From Syntrophobacteraceae bacterium (GTDB lineage: Bacteria > Desulfobacterota > Syntrophobacteria > Syntrophobacterales > Syntrophobacteraceae): 46,118 nucleotides of DNA. How positions within the stretch are numbered: the stretch's first letter is position 1; each line of letters starts with the position of its first letter. The DNA is taken from NCBI GenBank assembly GCA_031292195.1, contig JARLHP010000150.1, forward strand, positions 1-46,118, read 5' to 3'. The notes under the pieces were generated by a model. It was not told where the DNA came from, did no database searches, and worked only from the letters and a program-made list of their open reading frames with translations. A program made the position numbers and the translations under genes. Below, one piece after another: positions 16,280 to 25,912 of the stretch.

Positions 16280-16747
16280 TCATCGGGGCCCGAGTTTGGT
16301 TGCCGCTTTATCTGTCTGCCGGGAGGGGGGTATTTTACCATCCGGCCCGGTCGGCAGGGTTTTGGGGGGTATTTTAGCGGGCGACGGTTCGTGGGATTGC
16401 GGTAAAGTAACCGGAGCCGTTCGATTCTGATTCTTTGGGGTTTTCCCATCGGGCTTGCCGCTTATTTCCGGGCTGAGGGCGGATTCTTCCCCCTTCTTAT
16501 TGTAGGCCGTAACCGCAAAAAAGTAGGTCTTTCCCTCTTTCAGGTCTTTGATGACGACCTGTGTGGCGCGCCTTCCTTTAACCTGGAGCACGTGTGAATA
16601 TTTACCGGGTTTTAGCCCGTAGTGGACCCTGTAGCCGGCGACCGAACGGCCTGGACTGCGATTCCACGCCAGGCGCACCGACGCCGCTTGCGAGGGCAGA
16701 GCCGTGCAGAGAAGCAGGATGGATGCAACCAGAAGTTTGAGCTTCAT
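16280..16747 (-). CDS. Secreted fibronectin type III domain protein
   Basis: A 155-residue protein. It has a signal peptide (MKLKLLVASILLLCTALPSQA), then one fibronectin-III domain at about 22-98: VRLAWNRSPGRSVAGYRVHYG, YSHVLQVKG, KDLKEGKTYFFAVTAYNKKGEESALSPEISG. A low-complexity Pro/Lys/Thr tail of ~55 residues follows. Such proteins are exported and often bind polymers, but no catalytic domain is attached here. The gene converges on uppP, with stops 38 bases apart. Confidence 0.82.
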   Translation of the reverse strand: MKLKLLVASILLLCTALPSQAASVRLAWNRSPGRSVAGYRVHYGLKPGKYSHVLQVKGRRATQVVIKDLKEGKTYFFAVTAYNKKGEESALSPEISGKPDGKTPKNQNRTAPVTLPQSHEPSPAKIPPKTLPTGPDGKIPPSRQTDKAATKLGPR

Positions 16748-17155
16748 TTTTGCTTCCTTTCTCGTGAATACCAGCCCAGCCGAAGGGTGAGCGTCATGTC
16801 CGGGGTCCCCTGACGGAAAGATTTAACAAGCGGATACCCTGGCGTCAAGAGTTCATTCCCCGGCCCTCTTCAGGACTTCAGATTGAGGAAACAGCGCGCA
16901 TGTGAGCACTGTGGTCCTCAAAGCTATTCAGGTGGCCAATTCGCCGGAATTGATGTTGCCTGATGCCAAATTGAAAGCATAGCCAAAATTTCAAACGCTC
17001 GGGTCCATGATCTTGACGTTCTGCTGCTTTCAGTAGAAAATCGATTCAGACTTGGGCAGGTCATAGCTGGTCCACGTCGTTGATGTGCGCGAATTGAGAA
17101 AACCTGCCCGTAAACTCGGCCCAACATGGAAAGCCTTGGAAGGAATGCTGGCCCT
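16748..17155. other. Intergenic, no credible gene
   Basis: The fn3 gene start and promoter must lie at the left end. An open frame at 16924-17256 on the minus strand overlaps the next gene out of frame and has no family features, so it is not annotated. The composition is mixed and no repeat stands out. Confidence 0.35.
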
Positions 17156-17476
17156 TCAGCCTTTCCGGGTATTTTCCATCTTTGCGTGAAGACGGTTTCT
17201 AACTCGTTTTCTGGCTGCCTGCATTCGCCGCCAGAATTCTCCATTCTCAGGGTCATTGAGCATCTGGTCTGTTATCGGCGTTTCGTCGGTATTTCCTTTT
17301 GAGGTCTGCTCTCGATGTTCCCGCAGCAGCTTCCCAATGTCTTCATTTTCGCCGTCCCCTCCTGGTCCAGCCGATTGCGAGCTGCGTTGTCCCGTCAACC
17401 CTTGGAGATTTTCCATCGCAGCGTTCCTCCGGATTTTGCTTTTCAACCCTGAAATTCTTTTCTCTATCGGAGCCAT
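17156..17476 (-). CDS. Small hypothetical protein, phage-like context
   Basis: A 106-residue protein rich in Lys/Arg/Glu, with a Gly-Glu middle linker, and probably DNA- or protein-binding through charged helices (FWRRMQAARKRVRNRL near the end). I do not recognise the family. It starts 16 bases after the HTH gene just upstream, with GAAGG before the ATG, so the two are likely co-transcribed. A terminase-small-like or accessory role is possible but unproven. Confidence 0.4.
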   Translation of the reverse strand: MAPIEKRISGLKSKIRRNAAMENLQGLTGQRSSQSAGPGGDGENEDIGKLLREHREQTSKGNTDETPITDQMLNDPENGEFWRRMQAARKRVRNRLHAKMENTRKG

Positions 17477-17492
17477 TTCGGAACCTTCGGGC

Positions 17493-17687
17493 TTACGTTC
17501 GTCTCTTCGACCATTCCCGCAAATCGCCCGACCAAGCGCAAACGCTTCTTTTTCCGAATCTTTTTCGCCTGTAGAAAATATGGCCTCCGTTTAGAAGCGG
17601 TCCCCTGTATCCACGTATCGACCGCTCAGAGACTCCCAGGAACTGCGCAATTTGTCTCCACCCTATTAGCAGATCGCTTCCGTCCAT
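17493..17687 (-). CDS. Small helix-turn-helix protein (excisionase/small-terminase-like)
   Basis: A 64-residue protein that reads as an HTH unit: a helix GWRQIAQFLGVSERSIRGYR, then a wing-like GHIFYRRKRFGKRSVCAWSGDLREW. This pattern is found in phage excisionases, MerR-like plasmid/phage switches and Nu1-type terminase small subunits. Its length and position just ahead of the 106-residue gene are consistent with a phage regulatory or packaging pair. Whether the pair belongs with the terminase at 23307 is not shown. Confidence 0.5.
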   Translation of the reverse strand: MDGSDLLIGWRQIAQFLGVSERSIRGYRGPLLNGGHIFYRRKRFGKRSVCAWSGDLREWSKRRT

Positions 17688-18004
17688 CGCTTGTCCTCCA
17701 TCTCAATGTGTTTTGGGCTGATTTTGCACCCTGGTCTGTGCATAAATTGCTGCACCTAGCTCCGCTTTGGCGACTTCTGGCTCACTGCGTACCGGCCGAA
17801 AAGCTCTCTAGCATCGTCTGGTTGGAAATCCGCACAAAGGGTAAATTTGTTCATTCAGAATCCGACAAATTTTAGTTAAAACACTTCGAATTTTGTTGCA
17901 AAGTTAACCGATACCTTTTATAACTCCCCTCAGAACTGCGTGAGTGGCATTTAATGAATTGAGACCTTCATCTTTCAGCCGAAGAGCAGGGAGGGTGACT
18001 TTCA
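17688..18004. other. Divergent regulatory region
   Basis: This AT-rich gap separates the leftward small HTH gene from the rightward S24 repressor gene, so it should hold promoters for both. A good candidate for the rightward one is listed separately at 17896-17924. No ORF is seen. Confidence 0.4.
17896..17924 (+). promoter_or_regulatory. Candidate sigma-70 promoter for the S24 repressor
   Basis: TTGCAA (17896-17901) and TATAAC (17919-17924) are separated by 17 bases, about 80 bases before the repressor start. Sequence and spacing are close to consensus. Confidence 0.45.
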
Positions 18005-18757
18005 GTGGCAGAGCATACATCACATAATGACGTACTGTCAATTCAGAAAGCGATGCGAGTGGGGGAAAAATCTCCTTATTCGCAAAGGATGAAACAGGCC
18101 CGCGAAATTGCCGCCGAGGCCAAAGGGCTTACAAAACTCAGTCAGGTAATGTTCGCAAAGATGCTTGGCGTGCACCCGAGTGTTATCAGTCATATTGAGG
18201 CCGGCACCACGCGAATTCAGCCCGATATGGCCCGAATTGTCGAGAGGGAAATCGGCGTCAGACAGGCATGGTTGCTAACGGGCGATGGTCCCGTCAAAGC
18301 AGACGAACCCGTTTCCATCGACCAGGAACCGAAGCGGCCGCCTCTGCGACCGTCCGACTTTTCTTGTGTCAAAAAGGTAAAATCGGTTCTTGGCGGCGGC
18401 ACTGGACAATTGGTCGACGACGAGCTAAGCGATGATGTCTGGTCCTTTCGCACCGACTGGCTGTTACGAAAAGGACACATCTCCGACATGCGCCTTGCTC
18501 GAATAAGCGGCGATTCTATGTTTCCAACCCTGGTAGATGGAGACCTGGTACTGTTCGACACTTCAAAAATAGAACCGTTGGATGGTAAGATCATGGCTGT
18601 AAATATCGATGGACTCCTGTACATCAAGAGGTTGCGGGTTTCTCCGGAAGGCTTTTTTTTGGTCAGCGACAACCGGGCGGTCTATGAGCCATGGCGCATA
18701 AGTCCCGACACTGCGAGGTTTTTGGGGTTGGTTATCTGGCGCTGCGGAGAACTCTAG
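18005..18757 (+). CDS. Phage repressor with XRE HTH and S24 LexA-like peptidase
   Basis: A 250-residue CI/LexA-type repressor. The N-terminal HTH (about 38-95) has LSQVMFAKMLGVHPSVISHIEAGTTRI and the phage-type QAWLLTGDGPV. The C-terminal S24 peptidase has the serine in RISGDSMFPTLVDGD (GDSM), and KIMAVNIDGLLYIKRLR with the expected lysine in the LYIKR motif, as in LexA and CI. It should bind operators, dimerise, and self-cleave when RecA signals DNA damage. The start is a GTG with AGGGAGG upstream. An imperfect inverted repeat just after the gene may be an operator. It is probably the immunity switch of a decayed prophage. Confidence 0.9.
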   Translation: MAEHTSHNDVLSIQKAMRVGEKSPYSQRMKQAREIAAEAKGLTKLSQVMFAKMLGVHPSVISHIEAGTTRIQPDMARIVEREIGVRQAWLLTGDGPVKADEPVSIDQEPKRPPLRPSDFSCVKKVKSVLGGGTGQLVDDELSDDVWSFRTDWLLRKGHISDMRLARISGDSMFPTLVDGDLVLFDTSKIEPLDGKIMAVNIDGLLYIKRLRVSPEGFFLVSDNRAVYEPWRISPDTARFLGLVIWRCGEL

Positions 18758-18816
18758 CCGGTTGCCTGGTGATAGGGACGGGTATTGGGAATTCTCCAAA
18801 CACATCATAATTTGCA

Positions 18817-18846
18817 TTGACAATGCTTCAGAACATGAAGTACACT
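18817..18846 (+). promoter_or_regulatory. Rightward promoter with overlapping operator
   Basis: TTGACA (18817-18822) and TACACT (18841-18846) are 18 bases apart, ~75 bases before the next gene. Between them lies the perfect inverted repeat CTTCA-N5-TGAAG (18826-18840). Binding there would block polymerase, so this is a likely target of the S24 repressor encoded just upstream. Confidence 0.5.
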
Positions 18847-18921
18847 CCGCGCTGAGAACATTCCGACTCTTTCAATACGGCAGGTTTTGATTGTTGCTAT
18901 GGGGAAAAAGGAGAAAAGGTG

Positions 18922-19428
18922 ATGCATTATCTGGACTCTTTCAGGCTGACTTCTCACTCGCCCGCCGGGTGCAAAGAACGAGATAGTCAGGCAAGCACGG
19001 GCCTTGAAGAAGGTGGTTGTCACGCTCCAAGTTTTCAAATCCTTGAATCTTTGATCCGTGAAGGTGCCGCCCTGAAACGTGAAATCGATGACAAAACGGC
19101 GAGGCTTCGCAGTATTAACCTGCTTCTGGCTGAGAGCGCCCCGTTCAAAAGCGGTCAGAAGTCAGCCTGTTTGATCGGAGGGGGGTACAAGGTTAGAATC
19201 AGGTTGCACGAAAACATAACATGGGACCAGGAAAGAATAGCCGCTTTTCGCAAGTACCTGCCGGCAGAGAAGTTCCTGGAACTCTTTAGAATGATCTTTG
19301 AGCCAACGTCCAAAAAAGAAATCGACGGTTTTATCGCTCATGCGGATAAGGAGCTCTCCGACGGTCTCAAGTGGTGTATGAGCGTCAAAGCGGGCGCACC
19401 CCAACTGACGTATGAGAAACTGGATTGA
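18922..19428 (+). CDS. Hypothetical phage-type protein
   Basis: A 168-residue protein of unknown family. A helical N-terminal half (LESLIREGAALKREIDDKTARLRSINLLLAE) suggests a coiled coil. The second half (WDQERIAAFRKYLPAEKFLELFRMIFEPTSKKEIDGFI) looks like a small helical fold seen in phage recombination-module hypotheticals. The ATG at 18922 follows AAGGAG and AAAAGG; a GTG at 18919 is in frame. It is driven by the promoter/operator at 18817 and followed at once by the DUF669-like gene, a common phage early-region order. Confidence 0.5.
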   Translation: MHYLDSFRLTSHSPAGCKERDSQASTGLEEGGCHAPSFQILESLIREGAALKREIDDKTARLRSINLLLAESAPFKSGQKSACLIGGGYKVRIRLHENITWDQERIAAFRKYLPAEKFLELFRMIFEPTSKKEIDGFIAHADKELSDGLKWCMSVKAGAPQLTYEKLD

Positions 19429-19438
19429 GGAGTTGAAA

Positions 19439-20044
19439 ATGGCTTTGTTAAATCTGGACCTTGCTGGTTACCCCGCTTTGGATTCCAATTTGGCGTCAAT
19501 CCCATCAGGCGATTATGAAGTGCTGATAGTGGGATCATGCCTCAAGGAAAGCCCTGCACTTCGCAGATTGCTGCCTGAAGCCGATGAGTGCCATGGGCTC
19601 CGGTCCGAGGGCGCCAGTCATTACAGCGGTCCATCTCAGAGGCCGTTCCAAACCGTCGAGTTTGAATTAGTCGTTCTGGGGCCGGTCTGCAGGGGAGCTA
19701 AGCTGCGAGACAGTTTCGCTTTAGGCGAGCAAACTTCGATGTGCAGAATGAAAGCCCTTGCCGTGGCCGCTCGATGTCCCACCCCGGATTTTATCGGCGA
19801 TACCGTAGAGCTTCACGGGCTTAGGTGCCGAGTACGCGTTGAAAGAAGTGGCGGTTTTCGGTCTTCCGGATGCGAGAATGTCATCTCAGGATACATGCCT
19901 AGTGGTGTGCGGTTTCCACTTCGGTGGTCGTTGGCGGCATCGACGCCCGGTGCCTCCCACTCTTCTGGCAGGCGGTTGTTTGCCGAAAGAATGGAATCGG
20001 TCAGGCATCAACCCTGCACTCGTTCCTATCCATGGAAGGCCTGA
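19439..20044 (+). CDS. DUF669-like phage protein, C-terminus possibly frameshifted
   Basis: From the ATG at 19439 (GAGGAGTTGAAA upstream) the product is 201 residues. Residues 1-155 resemble DUF669, a family in phage recombination modules: IPSGDYEVLIVGS, EFELVVLGPV, GAKLRDSFAL, RMKALAVAA, DFIGDTVELHGLRCRVRV and ENVISGYMPS follow its plan. After MPS the frame runs on for ~45 low-complexity residues unlike the family, suggesting a frameshift or decayed 3' end. An extra ~35-residue insert (ESPALRRLL to PFQT) is unusual. It overlaps no neighbour and lies 10 bases after the previous gene. The function is unknown. Confidence 0.5.
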   Translation: MALLNLDLAGYPALDSNLASIPSGDYEVLIVGSCLKESPALRRLLPEADECHGLRSEGASHYSGPSQRPFQTVEFELVVLGPVCRGAKLRDSFALGEQTSMCRMKALAVAARCPTPDFIGDTVELHGLRCRVRVERSGGFRSSGCENVISGYMPSGVRFPLRWSLAASTPGASHSSGRRLFAERMESVRHQPCTRSYPWKA

Positions 20045-20337
20045 TGAAAGGTACTCCCGTGGTGAAGAGCCTGGCAATGGGACCAGTTTGACTGGCTGCG
20101 CGAGGAGCTGCCCGCGGAGTAGCAACGTTTGCCCACCATATCGGGAGGGAGCGTTCATTGAATTGTTACCGCCCCGGTGCGGCGGTCTTGCATCACAGGG
20201 GCGGCGCGCAAGATGATTTTCAGAAGCTCGGCGTTGTCTTCACCTCATCCTGCCTGCTCGGAAAATACACCGGCGCTCCAAGTTCCTCTAGCTTGTTCGC
20301 TGTCCGTTTGACTCAACCATTCGAACGTTCCCGCCCA

Positions 20338-20949
20338 CTATTCACACTTCCAGCCTCCTCTTTGATCGAACCGCCATGTGCGGGCCGGCACGATCGTATC
20401 GGTCCTTCCCAGTGCTGGAGAGGATGAGGCGTACAGCACAAGTTTGCGGCCGTCAAGTTCTTGTGGAGAACCTTTGAAAATAGCCCCGTCCGCATTGATT
20501 TTGAAGTGGATCAGCGTCGATGACCCTTTGGATGCAAACGAAATTGGGGGCACGATTTGCGAACCGACCATGGGAAGATACGATGACTCAAGCAGTTTTC
20601 CGTATTCATCCATTTTTCCCCACACCAGTTCACCCTCGACGACGTTATCCGCACCGCCGGGCTTCGAATAAACCGGTGGCCCCATTTCATCGAAAGAAAA
20701 ACTGCTGAATACGTGATGGCCGTCGATGTCCATGATCCGCAGGTCATCTGTTTGGGAAAGATCACCCAGGATTGTTGAGAAACGTACGCCGTAACGCTTC
20801 TGCACAAGATCGATCGGGACCTTGTGAGCAATGAATTTGGATATGCCTCTGGCTTCAAGCCTCTGAGCGAACCCTGGTGAATCGAGTGAGTCAAAGGTGG
20901 TAAGGACAAGCATGGGCCCGCTTCCGGCAAAAATTAACGCGGCTATCAT
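20338..20949 (-). CDS. Hypothetical cytosolic protein
   Basis: A 203-residue protein I do not recognise. The start at 20949 (MIAALIFAGSGPMLVLTTFDSL) has AAGGAG eight bases upstream; the longer frame adds 24 low-quality residues. The sequence looks mostly cytosolic, mixed alpha/beta, with a FDSLDSPGFAQRLEARGISKFIAHKVPIDLV stretch that may be a small conserved module, and ILGDLSQTDDLRIMDIDGHHVFSSFSFDEMG. It is not obviously phage, and its neighbours (phage remnants and an ABC transporter) give no clear job. Confidence 0.5.
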   Translation of the reverse strand: MIAALIFAGSGPMLVLTTFDSLDSPGFAQRLEARGISKFIAHKVPIDLVQKRYGVRFSTILGDLSQTDDLRIMDIDGHHVFSSFSFDEMGPPVYSKPGGADNVVEGELVWGKMDEYGKLLESSYLPMVGSQIVPPISFASKGSSTLIHFKINADGAIFKGSPQELDGRKLVLYASSSPALGRTDTIVPARTWRFDQRGGWKCE

Positions 20950-21265
20950 TAGAGAATCTCCTTTCTTGCTTTTCAAGGCCAAACAACTGCGAGGCGCGGT
21001 CCCGCAGGCGAATGCGGCCAAACCTGAGTGAAGCCTTTTCCTTCCGGCCTGCTAGGTTTCTAACAACAGTGCGCCCACCCACTTTTTCAGAGAGCGAAAC
21101 CAATCTGGTTTATGAAGCTGAAGCAAACCTCGTTCCGTTCAGCTCCCTTGTTGGCCATAACTGGTTTTTAGGTAATGAACGAGATGGTCGATGGTTCTTT
21201 TCGGGCCAAATGAACACTTTGGGCGACAATGGACTGTAGCTTGAGAGTTTCAAAAATGGTGGAAA
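20950..21265. other. Intergenic, no gene seen
   Basis: It lies between the leftward hypothetical gene and the end of the ABC transporter gene. An open frame at 21012-21239 on the plus strand has no family features. No terminator with a clear T-run was identified. Confidence 0.3.
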
Positions 21266-23011
21266 TTAACCAGCCAGTTCTATGGGGTGTGAAGAAGCGC
21301 GGTCGCGAAGCTGCCCTATCTCCCAGGCGGGACCGTCAAACACCAGCCTCTCGGAGTGGAATGCCAGCAGCGTTCCTCTGTGTCCCACGCTTACCACCCC
21401 TGAGTTTGGCAAGTACTTTCGGAGAAGTTCATACAGGGCGCCTTCGGTTTCTTCGTCTACCGAGGCCGTGGTTTCGTCGAGGAAGATGAAGTCCGGTTTG
21501 GCGAGAAGGATCTTTGAGAACGCCAACCGCTGTTGTTCCCCTGGTGAGAGCGCATGCGACCAGTCTTCCACGTGTTGCAAAGATGAGCCAAGGTGACCGA
21601 GTCGGCATTGTTCGAGCACTCGCTCGAAATCCTCCTGCCTATATCCGTTCGAATGCGGGTAAGACAGAGCGTTGCTGAGAGTGCCCGGCGGGAGGTAGGG
21701 TTTTTGAGGTAAAAACAGTTGCATGGAAAATTTGGGTGTGATTATCTTGCCCTTCCAAAAAGGCCAAATACCAGCCAGTACCCTGATCAAGGAGCTTTTG
21801 CCGCAACCGGAGGGCCCTGTAATAAGGAGACGGGTTCCCGGTTTAATGTTCAGATTCAGGTCGCGAATCAGGAGGCGGCCATTCGGGAGAAAAACGCTAA
21901 CGGAATCAACCCTTATCGCTTTTCCCGGAGTGGGAAGGCGTTTTGTGTCCGGTGGGAGTTGGGAATTTTCCAGCCTGTCAATCGTTTTGGAAAAGCCTAC
22001 CAGGCGGTTAATCACGGCTTGCCACTTGGCAATTGTCGTATAGCTGCCGACCAGGTATGAAAGAGCCCCCTGGACCGCCGCGAATGCATCCACAGTCTGC
22101 ATGAGTCCTCCCAGGCGTATTTGACCGGAAAAAAAACCGGGGGCTGCCATCAGTAATGGAAAGATGATTGCCGCCAGCCTGTAGGAATTCGTCACCCAGG
22201 AGAGCCGTTTTTGCCGCAGCATGATTTTCCAGAAATTGTCCAGCACGTTTTTGAAGCGATACTTTAGGTGCCTCAGTTCCTGCTCCTCGCCGCTATACAA
22301 CGCTATCGGCTCGCTGTTTTCCCGGACTCTGACCATACTGAAACGGAAATCGGCCTCAAACCTCTGTTGATCGAAATTTAGGCGAACAAGCGGATTTCCT
22401 GCCCAGATGGTCAGCCAGGTGCCGAAAACGGAATAGATCAGCGCGGTCCAAACCATGTATCCGGGGAGCCTGAGGGTTGTGTGACCGAAGAGGGGAAGGG
22501 CGAGCGGGCCCGACAGTACCCACAGAATGCCAAGAAAGGATATAAGCGAGGCTGCCGAAGTCAAGAGTTTCGTTCCAAGTTTGATCGCCAGTTCGGTATA
22601 TTTATCGATGTCTTCGCTTATTCGCTGATCGGGGTTGTCGGTTGCCGCGCCGTCGAAATTCATTCGATAATAGGTTGTGTGGTCGAGCCATTCATTCAGG
22701 TACTTGTTCGTAAGCCAGTTTCTCCAGCGGATCTGCAGCATCTGACCGAGATAGAGCCCATAGGTGGCCTGTGCCACATATGCGCCGGCCAGCAGACCAA
22801 ATCGGAAAATTTCGGGAAGAAACCTCGCCTTATCGCCGGTTTGGAGAACATCGTAGAACTGTTTGATCCATAAATTTATCTCCACCAGGACATACACCAT
22901 CCCCAGGTTCATCGCCACTACCGCGCAAAGCAATACCCGCGCCTTCCACTTATCCTGCGAATTCCAGTAAGGGAGGGCAAGTCTTCTGAACGACTCCACA
23001 AATTCAGACAT
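21266..23011 (-). CDS. SbmA/YddA-type ABC transporter (fused permease-ATPase)
   Basis: A 581-residue half-transporter. The N-terminal ABC_membrane_2-type region has about six helices and the family motifs [24 protein letters not shown] and [20 protein letters not shown]. The ATPase follows: Walker [22 protein letters not shown], signature [19 protein letters not shown] and Walker [15 protein letters not shown]. The family is annotated as vitamin B12/bleomycin/antimicrobial-peptide transport (SbmA/BacA relatives). The ATG at 23011 has AGGGGA upstream. Homodimers are expected. The substrate is unknown; peptide, lipid or vitamin traffic is possible. Confidence 0.88.
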   Translation of the reverse strand: MSEFVESFRRLALPYWNSQDKWKARVLLCAVVAMNLGMVYVLVEINLWIKQFYDVLQTGDKARFLPEIFRFGLLAGAYVAQATYGLYLGQMLQIRWRNWLTNKYLNEWLDHTTYYRMNFDGAATDNPDQRISEDIDKYTELAIKLGTKLLTSAASLISFLGILWVLSGPLALPLFGHTTLRLPGYMVWTALIYSVFGTWLTIWAGNPLVRLNFDQQRFEADFRFSMVRVRENSEPIALYSGEEQELRHLKYRFKNVLDNFWKIMLRQKRLSWVTNSYRLAAIIFPLLMAAPGFFSGQIRLGGLMQTVDAFAAVQGALSYLVGSYTTIAKWQAVINRLVGFSKTIDRLENSQLPPDTKRLPTPGKAIRVDSVSVFLPNGRLLIRDLNLNIKPGTRLLITGPSGCGKSSLIRVLAGIWPFWKGKIITPKFSMQLFLPQKPYLPPGTLSNALSYPHSNGYRQEDFERVLEQCRLGHLGSSLQHVEDWSHALSPGEQQRLAFSKILLAKPDFIFLDETTASVDEETEGALYELLRKYLPNSGVVSVGHRGTLLAFHSERLVFDGPAWEIGQLRDRASSHPIELAG

Positions 23012-23306
23012 GTTCGCAAATCCCCTGTTGCGAATTGCACCCCGAATGCCCAAAGCTTTACTATCGTTTCCGCGCGATCAGCCACCTACCGTTTCGGGTT
23101 CAATTGCGCAACTGTTTCCTGCCGCGCCGCTCCACAATTGAGACGGATAATTAATAATGGTGGGCGGAGATGGTTCTGTCAACCAGACAGACTGTGGCAA
23201 AGTACGGGAGATGGTTAATGGGAGCCTTTCCCGGGAGACTCTTGGGCGTGGGACGAACAGTTAGCTTCTTCCACTTCGACTGTTCGTTGTCAAGGATCCA
23301 GGTTCG

Positions 23307-24842
23307 TCAGTCTCGTTCAAGGGGATCATACTCTGTCAGGGCGAATGCGGCCCGGGGAGGTTGGGAGCGCCTGGCGCTTACCGGGTATGCAAAACTGATG
23401 GCAAGGCAATCGGCCCGGTTTGGCGATCTCAAGCCTCGCTTTTTCATTGCGTCCTTCGGCTCGATCTGGATCTTGCCGTCGACTCGCGCGACGGTTTCAG
23501 GCCCGATCAGATCATTGTAGAGGACCGAATCCTTCGGGATGGCGCCCCCGGCTTTCAGCCAATCACGCATGAGCTTCCACATCTCGGCGCGTTTGTTCGC
23601 ACACCCGGGGTCCACGGAAGCCCCGGCAAACCATACAAGTTGCCACGTTCTTCCGAAGGTCCTTCCGGCAGAAACGATTCCAGTCCCGTAGCCGGCATCG
23701 ATAAATACGGCGTCAGCCTTTTCATCGTCTTCCAGCCTGGCGATAATATTGGCGATATCTATGTCGTTGTCGTTTTTGGGGATAGTCCTCAAGATAGTAA
23801 ACGCCAGTCCCTGCCGCAGACCTATCACCAGTTCGTCGTCACCCTCCCACGCAGGGTCAACAGAAAGTATCTTGGGAGCGAAATCATACTGGTCCCTCCG
23901 CAAATGTCGACCAAAAGCCGCGTCAACATCCGTAACGGAAATGAACTGCCTGGCCGACAGGGAAGGAAATACGCCCCTTACGCGAACCTTCAAAAAATCG
24001 GAGTCTTCTCCGTAGTCCTCCACCCACTGTTGGATTTGTTCCTTGTTGGTAATCGCGCATGTTCTCGAATCTATCTGGCGGGAGACCCAGCGCCCGGCAT
24101 GCTGACCGGCAAAACAATCCTTGAACCTGCCCCTGTTTCGCGTGGGATTGCCAAATACACACCAGATAATTTCAGTCCCCTCGTCGGTGAGCGCTCCCTC
24201 GCTTACCTCCCAGATCACGTCAGGAATGGCGCTCGCCTCATCGAAAACAAGCAGTATGCGTTTTCCTTTGTTGTGAAGACCAGCAAATGCTTCGGTATTC
24301 CTTTCGTTCCACGGAACCTGATCGATGCGCCAAGTCTTCTGATGCTTCTGGTCTGAAGATTGGATGGCCGAGGCGCTAATTTCGAACAGGCCACGCCTGG
24401 CGGCCGGCACACCGCGGGCGAACCAGCACAGATTGAACCATTTGGCCAATTCCGGCCACGTTTTGGTTAGCAGCTGTTTTTCAGTATTGGCCGTAACGAC
24501 TCCCCTGGTATCTTCAAACGTCGAGACCGCCCAAAGAATAAGCCATGCCACAAGGGTTGATTTACCGATGCCGTGTCCTGAGGCGGTCGCTTCTCGGATG
24601 ATCGCTCCCTCAGACACCCCCTCCCGAGAATCCCGGGAAAGCCTGCGGCCAATATCCTTGAGAATGTCCTCCTGCCACTTGTCCGGCCCCGGATAAGAAG
24701 AAAGCTCCGAACCCGGCTCTCCCCAGGGGAATGCATAGAGCACCCATCCATGGGGGTCTGAAGCGTACCTGCCAAGCTCGGCCGCAAGTGCCGCGCAGGG
24801 GCTGGGATTTCGACCTTCCGGGCCTTCGGACCTCTTCGACAT
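23307..24842 (-). CDS. terL: Phage terminase large subunit
   Basis: A 511-residue DNA-packaging motor. Walker A is ASGHGIGKSTLVAW (about 87-100), then Walker B RILLVFDEASAIPD, then an RNase H-like nuclease with ILSVDPAWEGDD, ADAVFIDAGYGTGIV and SPNRADCLAISFA. These are complete and in the right order, so the protein could be active. It is on the minus strand, while the portal gene at 29671 is on the plus strand ~5 kb away. It is flanked by non-phage genes, so it is a stranded remnant or part of a rearranged prophage. No small subunit adjoins it. Confidence 0.88.
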   Translation of the reverse strand: MSKRSEGPEGRNPSPCAALAAELGRYASDPHGWVLYAFPWGEPGSELSSYPGPDKWQEDILKDIGRRLSRDSREGVSEGAIIREATASGHGIGKSTLVAWLILWAVSTFEDTRGVVTANTEKQLLTKTWPELAKWFNLCWFARGVPAARRGLFEISASAIQSSDQKHQKTWRIDQVPWNERNTEAFAGLHNKGKRILLVFDEASAIPDVIWEVSEGALTDEGTEIIWCVFGNPTRNRGRFKDCFAGQHAGRWVSRQIDSRTCAITNKEQIQQWVEDYGEDSDFLKVRVRGVFPSLSARQFISVTDVDAAFGRHLRRDQYDFAPKILSVDPAWEGDDELVIGLRQGLAFTILRTIPKNDNDIDIANIIARLEDDEKADAVFIDAGYGTGIVSAGRTFGRTWQLVWFAGASVDPGCANKRAEMWKLMRDWLKAGGAIPKDSVLYNDLIGPETVARVDGKIQIEPKDAMKKRGLRSPNRADCLAISFAYPVSARRSQPPRAAFALTEYDPLERD

Positions 24843-25128
24843 AGCCTCTTCTCATCTTAGCCGGAACGGATCATCGGGATAAACATGAGCCAACAAGGGA
24901 ATGGGCCGAAGCCGAAATCCCAGCAATGCGTGCAAGAATACCGGGTAGGACCACCATCCTGCCAAACGGCATCCTGAAGCGGCAACGGGGAGCGGAAACG
25001 AGAAGCGGCAATATGGACGGCAAAATTAAGCCCGGAAAAAATGGAAAGATTCGATCGTTTTAGGCGAGAGGAGCTTTAAACTCTCTTCAATTCCATTCCA
25101 CCTTCATCTTGTCGTTCATCGAGGCTCT

Positions 25129-25911
25129 TCAGTCGCTTTTGGCGGTCCTTTCCAGGGCAATCATGGCGGCTCCCAAAGCGCCCGTGAGCTGAGGCTCCGC
25201 GGGAATGCTAAGAGGCCGCCCCAGCTCTTTTTCCAGCCATCGCACAACGCCGATATTCTTGGCGACACCTCCAGTAAAACAGATTTCGCCGTGCATTTTC
25301 CGTAGCCGGGTCATCGCCAGGATTCTGGTAACGATGGAGTGGTGAACTCCCGAGATGATTTCTTCCCTGGGAATACCCTTTGCCAGGTATGAAATCACCT
25401 CGGACTCCGCAAATACGGTGCAGGTGTTACTGATCTTGATCTCCCCCTGGGCCTTGATGGAAAGAGGGCCCATTTGGTCGAGCGGGGTCTCCAAAGCCAT
25501 GGCCAACATCTCGATAAACCGCCCCGTGCCGGCGGCGCATTTGTCATTCATTGCAAAGTCAATGACCTGGCCCGAATCATCAAGATAGATCACCTTGCTG
25601 TCCTGGCCGCCGATGTCAATCACCGTTCTTACCTGCGGCATTGAGCGAACAACCCCGGCGGCGTGGCAGAAAATTTCGGTTGCCTGAGATGTGGCAAAAG
25701 AAATGTTGTCTCTTCCGTATCCAGTGGCGACGATGGAAACCAGTTCTTCCATCTGCTTGCCATGATCCTTCAAGGCTTTTGCGATTGAATCATTGACCAC
25801 GGTCAGGCTGTTGGCGCCAGCTTTTGCGACCCGTTGGGACAGAATCTGATTTCCCTCCAGGAGGACAACTTTTACCGTGTTTGAACCCGCATCGATACCT
25901 GCAACCAACAT
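25129..25911 (-). CDS. 2-hydroxyacyl-CoA dehydratase activator (BadF/BadG/HgdC family ATPase)
   Basis: A 260-residue ASKHA-fold ATPase that delivers a low-potential electron to the dehydratase while hydrolysing ATP. The phosphate loops are GIDAGSNTVKVVLLEG near the start and VIDIGGQDSKVI around 97. The dimer-bridging [4Fe-4S] cysteines are C125 (NDKCAAGTGRF) and C164 (SNTCTVFAESEV). FTGGVAKN and LTGALGAA complete the family set. It lies one base past the dehydratase subunit gene. The enzyme is oxygen-sensitive, which supports an anaerobic host. Confidence 0.92.
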   Translation of the reverse strand: MLVAGIDAGSNTVKVVLLEGNQILSQRVAKAGANSLTVVNDSIAKALKDHGKQMEELVSIVATGYGRDNISFATSQATEIFCHAAGVVRSMPQVRTVIDIGGQDSKVIYLDDSGQVIDFAMNDKCAAGTGRFIEMLAMALETPLDQMGPLSIKAQGEIKISNTCTVFAESEVISYLAKGIPREEIISGVHHSIVTRILAMTRLRKMHGEICFTGGVAKNIGVVRWLEKELGRPLSIPAEPQLTGALGAAMIALERTAKSD

Positions 25912-25912
25912 T

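Noticed and set aside
16924-17256. 110-residue minus-strand ORF
   Set aside because: It overlaps the 106-residue gene out of frame and has low-complexity sequence without family features.
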